From Hymenoscyphus infarciens (Eukaryota; Ascomycota; Leotiomycetes; Helotiales; Helotiaceae), in NCBI GenBank assembly GCA_001414345.1, contig LLCB01000231.1, forward strand, positions 31,933 to 95,932: DNA of 64,000 nt. The letters are read 5' to 3'. Position 1 is the first letter of the stretch. Every line of letters starts with the position of its first letter. The translations under genes were made by a program, and so were the position numbers. The notes under the pieces are model-generated. The model was not told where the DNA came from and did no database searches. It saw nothing but the letters and a program-made list of their open reading frames with translations. Below are positions 59,596-64,000 of this stretch, in pieces.

Positions 59596-62500
59596 TCATC
59601 TCTGGTCTCTCCTCCTTAAAACATCATCCACCCCACTCTGAACCTCCCTCGGATTGCTTATGCTCGCACGCAACTTCTCGTTCCTCTGCTGTCGCCTCTT
59701 CTCCGTCATCTTCTGCTTCATCGCACTCCAACCAACATATTCCACACGAATACCAATTCCAGGTATTGTGTGAACCCTATTGCCCCCATTTCCTTCCTTG
59801 AAGCCGTGGCCGAAAGATCCCGGAGGCACCTGAGCATATTGCCGTCGGTTGCTTCCATCCCTTCTTAGACTCGAGTTACTCCTTTGCTTCACAACGCGAA
59901 GATTCCCGCTGGTGCTCTTACGCATCGTTCTGCGGTCTTCAGAATGCGAATGATAGCTGGGCTCGTCCTGGATCGGTAAGATAGCAAATGTCCGCTTTAG
60001 CTTTCCACTAATGCTTCTCTTTGGGGGTCCAGGTCGATTGTCAACCATGGGATAACTACCACCAAGCTCGTCATCGGCGAACCCCTCATCTTCTAAATCG
60101 TCCCAGAAGTGTGACGGTCGCCAAAAAGGATGTAATTTAGTTCCGTCCGCTGGGGTATCGTCCACCGTAGGGTACATCACATTTGAATTCGCAACACCTC
60201 GAGATGCCTGAGTTGATTCATCCTTCCTCTTTCGGTTGCTCAAAGATAAAGTACGCTTGAGAAAGCCTCGACTATGGCCCACGACAGGTTCCGAATTTCG
60301 ACGAGTGCTAAGTCGGCGTATCAATGACATGCCTCGCTTTGGCTTCTCGTCGGCTATTGTAGGTTGTGGATCAAAGTCGAATCCCAATTGCTTCTCCTCT
60401 TCCTGTCCAGGCGACAAAACAGCTGGCGTCGCAGGAATGAACTTGATCGCTGGTGGAGGTGGAGGCGCGCGAGGGTTTCGGAGAGGAGAATCAACCTCAT
60501 CCATCGGGTGTATTGGCTGTGGAGGCGTAACAGGACCGGCGGTGGGCTCGCTGTTCAACTCCATGGTGGGCGGTGCCTGTTGAGGACCAGAAGCAGCTCT
60601 CGAAGCTGGTGGTGAAGGGTCCGAAGAAGCATGCTGGACAACAAGTAATGACTTGTTTTGGTGAGGAAATATAGAAACAGCCAACGCCTCTGAGACTTCG
60701 GCTGCCGTACCTGCAGTCTCGTATGAAACTTGTGAAAACGGAGTTACTTGCGTAGAAAGTCTTTTACCAAAGAAGGGATCTCCATTGTGATCAACATTTA
60801 AACGAGAGCTGTGACTTCCCACGTCTTTGTGAGATTCGACTGATGGAGGGTTTTGTGCATGCACATGATTTGGCGCCATGTGTTCCGCTTCGTTGGCCTG
60901 AATCATGTTGTGGGCTTTCAAACTCTCCGTTGTTAATGACCCAGCTCTCGAGGTATTGCGGCTTGTTGGTGCTGACAGGGAAGATCTTCTTGCTGGAATA
61001 GTTGGTGGATAGTCAATCGTACGCACAGAGTCTCCAGATCCTGCAGATTCCGAAAGATTTCTTTTCCGAATGGGAAGTGTATCGAAATATCCCGGATCAT
61101 TGAACTTGGAAGAATTTGAAAGTGGTGCTGAGCTCAGGGACATACTACGTTTGGTCCTTCGGCTGCTTGCTGATCTCAAAGATGGAGCCTTCGAAGACTT
61201 TGATGAAGAATGCCTGTCCGGAATGACAAGAACAGGTATTCCACCGTTCTTCAAGACCTGTCGACGTGCTCTACTACTAGATGTACTACTTGTCGTTCCA
61301 TTTGAAGTCTGGCTTTGATGTCGCTGCTGTGGAATTCGTCCATTAGAATGATGTAATTTATGAGTTCGTTCAACTGAAGCTACAGATGTTGGCGCGGAAG
61401 TTGTCGTCGACTGATCGGAGCTGAAATCTCTGAGTCCTATCTGCTTCTTGATATGTCTAAGAGTTTTCCTCCGTCCTGGGGGTCCATCGACTACCATGGC
61501 TTCAATGACCGTTGAAGTCACTGATCGATTGGACAATGCCGAGAACCGCCTCACATCAGGTGTAGTGGGAGAATCCATAGAGGGCCCAGGTACTCTCTGC
61601 GCAAATTGATCACTCACAGATCTGTTCGTCGAGTCCCTTTGCTGTCGGTGCCGATCTATTCTCTCCTGCAAGGGTAGATTTCGCACAACCTTGGTAGCTT
61701 GTGTTGGTGAAATAATATCATCTTCAAAAACCTCCGTCATGCCTCCATTTGTAAACATCTCGAGGTTGCGTGGCCTCTTGCGTACTGTGACATTCCTCAT
61801 GAGATTATCATCCCATTCCCGCTCTACCTCACTTGATCCAGATCCCCATTCTCCATCGAAGACATGGAACTCTTGGCGAGGTGATTCTGCTTGTGGCCTA
61901 GGCGTGGTCGTGCCTTCATCATCAGATTCAAGACCCAGCCCTAAACCAATTTCCTTCTTCCTGTGTGGTATCTTTGGAAGTTGCGGCACTTCAACCGCAG
62001 ATGTCCTTGCTGAGGGTATAGCCGGGCGTACTGTCAACACTTCGTCTTCGTCTTCGTCTGAGGAACCTTGGGTTTCCAGAGCTGTCTTGAAAGAATCAGC
62101 GCGCGAGGAGGGGTATCGGTCATATATTGGCGGTCGAAATGCCAAGGGCATAGGTCGTGGAGGTGTTACATCTGGGGTAGGCGGACTTCTCTGGTTCGTA
62201 GGGGTGGTGGGAACCGATGGAACGTTCGCGTCGTTCCTGGTAGACGCCGCATCCTGCCTGATGCTCGCACTATTATTCGAAGACTGCCGGGAATGGTTTG
62301 GAGGAGTAGGTGGAAGGCTATTGATTCTTCTTGACGCGTGTTTCAAAGTACGCGGGCTGGAAGTATCAGAGCTGGGTATGGAAGAAGTTCCTGTCCGGGT
62401 ATCTACCACCAGTCCTCGAGACTTGGTCGGCGGCGTTGTTGGAGAAATTGAGTCACGGTTTTCCTGCGGATGTGGTAGTATCTTGTGCTTTTTGAGCAAT

Positions 62501-62601
62501 GTATTACCGACGGAATGGACTCCATTGGGAGCATCCAAAGAGCTGCCCCACTCTCTGGCCGGCATCCTGAGCCAGTTGGTATTCGTCTGAGTGAGAAGCA
62601 T
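59596..62601 (-). CDS. Large disordered Ser/Pro-rich protein of unknown function
   Basis: One uninterrupted frame of 1001 codons in normal base composition. I do not recognise a catalytic domain. The N-terminus (MLLTQTNTNWLRMPAREWGS) has a second possible start at Met-13. Most of the protein is low-complexity Ser/Thr/Pro/Arg sequence with TPP, SPP and RRxS motifs, the pattern of a heavily phosphorylated regulatory or cytoskeletal scaffold. A more ordered segment lies around residues 250-290 (EFHVFDGEWGSGSSEVEREW, then RKRPRNLEMF). The last 70 residues, with IPGIGIRVEYVGWSAMKQKM and a basic helix MTEKRRQQRNEKLRASIS, look conserved and could be the functional part. Basic stretches such as RKKEIG, RRSSL and KRKRKDE-like clusters suggest nuclear or cortical location. 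No intron is needed. Confidence 0.85.
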   Translation of the reverse strand: MLLTQTNTNWLRMPAREWGSSLDAPNGVHSVGNTLLKKHKILPHPQENRDSISPTTPPTKSRGLVVDTRTGTSSIPSSDTSSPRTLKHASRRINSLPPTPPNHSRQSSNNSASIRQDAASTRNDANVPSVPTTPTNQRSPPTPDVTPPRPMPLAFRPPIYDRYPSSRADSFKTALETQGSSDEDEDEVLTVRPAIPSARTSAVEVPQLPKIPHRKKEIGLGLGLESDDEGTTTPRPQAESPRQEFHVFDGEWGSGSSEVEREWDDNLMRNVTVRKRPRNLEMFTNGGMTEVFEDDIISPTQATKVVRNLPLQERIDRHRQQRDSTNRSVSDQFAQRVPGPSMDSPTTPDVRRFSALSNRSVTSTVIEAMVVDGPPGRRKTLRHIKKQIGLRDFSSDQSTTTSAPTSVASVERTHKLHHSNGRIPQQRHQSQTSNGTTSSTSSSRARRQVLKNGGIPVLVIPDRHSSSKSSKAPSLRSASSRRTKRSMSLSSAPLSNSSKFNDPGYFDTLPIRKRNLSESAGSGDSVRTIDYPPTIPARRSSLSAPTSRNTSRAGSLTTESLKAHNMIQANEAEHMAPNHVHAQNPPSVESHKDVGSHSSRLNVDHNGDPFFGKRLSTQVTPFSQVSYETAGTAAEVSEALAVSIFPHQNKSLLVVQHASSDPSPPASRAASGPQQAPPTMELNSEPTAGPVTPPQPIHPMDEVDSPLRNPRAPPPPPAIKFIPATPAVLSPGQEEEKQLGFDFDPQPTIADEKPKRGMSLIRRLSTRRNSEPVVGHSRGFLKRTLSLSNRKRKDESTQASRGVANSNVMYPTVDDTPADGTKLHPFWRPSHFWDDLEDEGFADDELGGSYPMVDNRPGPPKRSISGKLKRTFAILPIQDEPSYHSHSEDRRTMRKSTSGNLRVVKQRSNSSLRRDGSNRRQYAQVPPGSFGHGFKEGNGGNRVHTIPGIGIRVEYVGWSAMKQKMTEKRRQQRNEKLRASISNPREVQSGVDDVLRRRDQR

Positions 62602-63742
62602 TCAAGGCGATTCAGCGTCCAATCCGAGGAAACAGATTGCTACTGAATATCTGTTCCGGCTTCGAGGGAAGAATTTTGGGGTGGCGTTTTAGCATTCATG
62701 GCCTCCTAGTGACATCACAGTAAGGTGCATTGGCCGTTATCGCAGGTATCAACGCCTGGAGGTTCGCGAGGTGGTAGATAGTTGGGGATATTAAGTATCG
62801 TGGCGACGGGTGGGGTGGGGGGGATTAACGGATGAGATGATAAAAAAGGAGCGTGGTACCCAAGCCAAGTAGTGTGTCGAGCGTGCGTGAGTGTTTCTAG
62901 GAGAGTGGAAGGAAGGCGGGCGGTTGGTGAGATGATGCGGCGATGCCTGGACCCGAAGACTCGTACTGAGGTCGGCGGGGTGGGTACAGACTTCAGAGGG
63001 GAGGCTGGGACACAACCTTCAGCTTGCGACGAAGCGGATGTCGTGTAGCCTGTCCTATCCTGTCCTATCCTGTCCTATCCTGTCCTGTCCTCTATGGAGT
63101 ACGGGGCGAAAGCACTAAAAGGTACGACGGGAATGTGAGGACGAAGAATGCAGTGCAGTGAACTTCTGCTGGAGCCGTGGTAAAGACAGATGTTGATTCT
63201 CCTGATGCCGCTCGCTCGCTCGGTAGGGGATGAGATCTGTGAGATCTGTCGCAAAGGCAAGGCGGGAGAGAGGTTGAGGAGCACTGCACTGCAAAAGGCC
63301 GTCCGAGGTCGCGATTCGCGGAGCCGTGAGAAACCTGGAACTGGCCGAGAATTGAGAGAACAAGTGGAGTGAGTTCTTCCTGAATCAACAAGAAAAGGAA
63401 TCAATGGTATCGGCCATGCGACTTTGTTCTTTTTCTTGTTCCACCTGGAAAGAGGAGCAATATGCACCATCTACACCGTATGATGCTGGTCAACATTTAC
63501 AGCGAATGGCGAGCCGCAAAACACCCTTCCAACCACCTTGATTTTCCTTTTCTCGCCAGCCTGCAGAAGACCATCTTGGGAAGGAGCCACGATGACAGCC
63601 CTATTGGCTGCGGCGATGGAAAGAAATGCTGCTGTCCTCGACCCCTCGACCACCACGTCCGCCCCATGAATCAGCCTGCAGACCGACCGATGCAGTGAAA
63701 CACCTCTAGCATGTGTCCTACACCCCCCTGTAAGCTTTCTTA
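62602..63742. other. Intergenic, 5' region of the disordered-protein gene
   Basis: GC-normal with several overlapping short frames but no convincing gene. It contains the 10-bp tandem repeat at 63051-63090. Confidence 0.45.
63051..63090. repeat. 10-bp tandem repeat, four copies
   Basis: TGTCCTATCC three times, then TGTCCTGTCC. It lies about 450 bp upstream of the start codon of the minus-strand gene, so it is in its probable promoter or leader. Confidence 0.9.
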
Positions 63743-63770
63743 GGCCGTGTCCTAAAGCCCGGACACGGCC
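63743..63770. repeat. Perfect 10-bp hairpin
   Basis: GGCCGTGTCC and GGACACGGCC flank an 8-nt loop. It sits at the border between the gene island and the next AT-rich block, so it may belong to the end of a mobile element. Confidence 0.75.
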
Positions 63771-63809
63771 AACGGAAGGGTAAATAAGAGGCTAGGACTT
63801 TATACATAA

Positions 63810-63848
63810 CGCCACCACGCTACGCCACCACGCTACGCCACCACGCTA
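63810..63848. repeat. 13-bp tandem repeat, three copies
   Basis: CGCCACCACGCTA three times in a row, followed by the partial CGCCACGCCACGG. Strikingly GC-rich directly beside the AT-rich sequence that starts at about 63865. Confidence 0.9.
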
Positions 63849-63864
63849 CGCCACGCCACGGTGC

Positions 63865-64000
63865 GTCTTCTACGCTAAACTATAGAAATCTAAACCTTTA
63901 ATAGCTTACTAACTATAAATTATACTTACTATATCTTAAATAGTCTCTTTAGTTAATAAATGTAAATCTAATACTTAGATTCGTTTTTTAATTTATCTAA
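63865..64000. other. Start of another AT-rich RIP-type block
   Basis: Base composition drops sharply here and continues to the window end. No element named. Confidence 0.55.

Noticed and set aside
61691..62590. Plus-strand frame of 299 codons
   Set aside because: It is entirely antisense to the 1001-residue gene, whose Ser/Pro-rich codons leave the opposite frame open.
63075..63470. Overlapping minus-strand frames of 82-131 codons
   Set aside because: Three frames are open over the same GC-rich stretch, none with recognisable protein character; probably leader or promoter of the adjacent gene.

Overview
The window is nuclear DNA of a filamentous ascomycete (Pezizomycotina; the gene content would fit a Leotiomycete, which is inference). 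The evidence is short GT-AG introns of about 50-100 nt, a HET-C type heterokaryon-incompatibility gene, and long extremely AT-rich blocks in which retroelement proteins can be traced only through stops. Copies of the same repeat differ almost only by C-to-T and G-to-A changes, the signature of repeat-induced point mutation (RIP). GC-equilibrated gene islands alternate sharply with these blocks.

Layout: 1-20545 is a nest of RIP-degraded elements: a non-coding LTR element running in from the left edge, two tail-to-tail LINE copies, and a Gypsy element interrupted by another non-coding LTR element and by a solo LTR. 20546-23200 holds three decayed single genes (SDR oxidoreductase, GNAT acetyltransferase, a BTB-like relic). 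23662-36166 is the healthy island: het-C (minus strand, 7 exons), an HMG-box protein (plus, 3 exons) and a BRE4/ArAE-type membrane transporter (plus, 4 exons). 36856-37514 is a TA-flanked miniature element. 37588-56400 is one minus-strand NACHT-ankyrin (NLR-like) gene, now a pseudogene, cut in its ankyrin region by a 12.4 kb Ty1/copia element with 130-bp LTRs and an exact 5-bp target duplication. That copia element was itself entered, inside its reverse transcriptase, by a 4.5 kb non-coding LTR element, which carries a 0.9 kb inverted-repeat element. 57479-58665 is a LINE-type insertion with a 13-bp target duplication and an A-rich tail. 59596-62601 is a 1001-residue disordered protein (minus). 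From about 63740 a hairpin and 13-bp repeats lead into the next AT-rich block.

The main story is the relation of genes to elements. A family of LTR elements without visible coding capacity (at least five loci here, two LTR subtypes) has repeatedly inserted into larger autonomous elements. Genes next to the blocks carry the same kind of C-to-T/G-to-A stops as the repeats, as if mutation has leaked from the repeats. All functional statements rest on reading the sequence by eye; exon borders were set from splice signals, frame and family knowledge.
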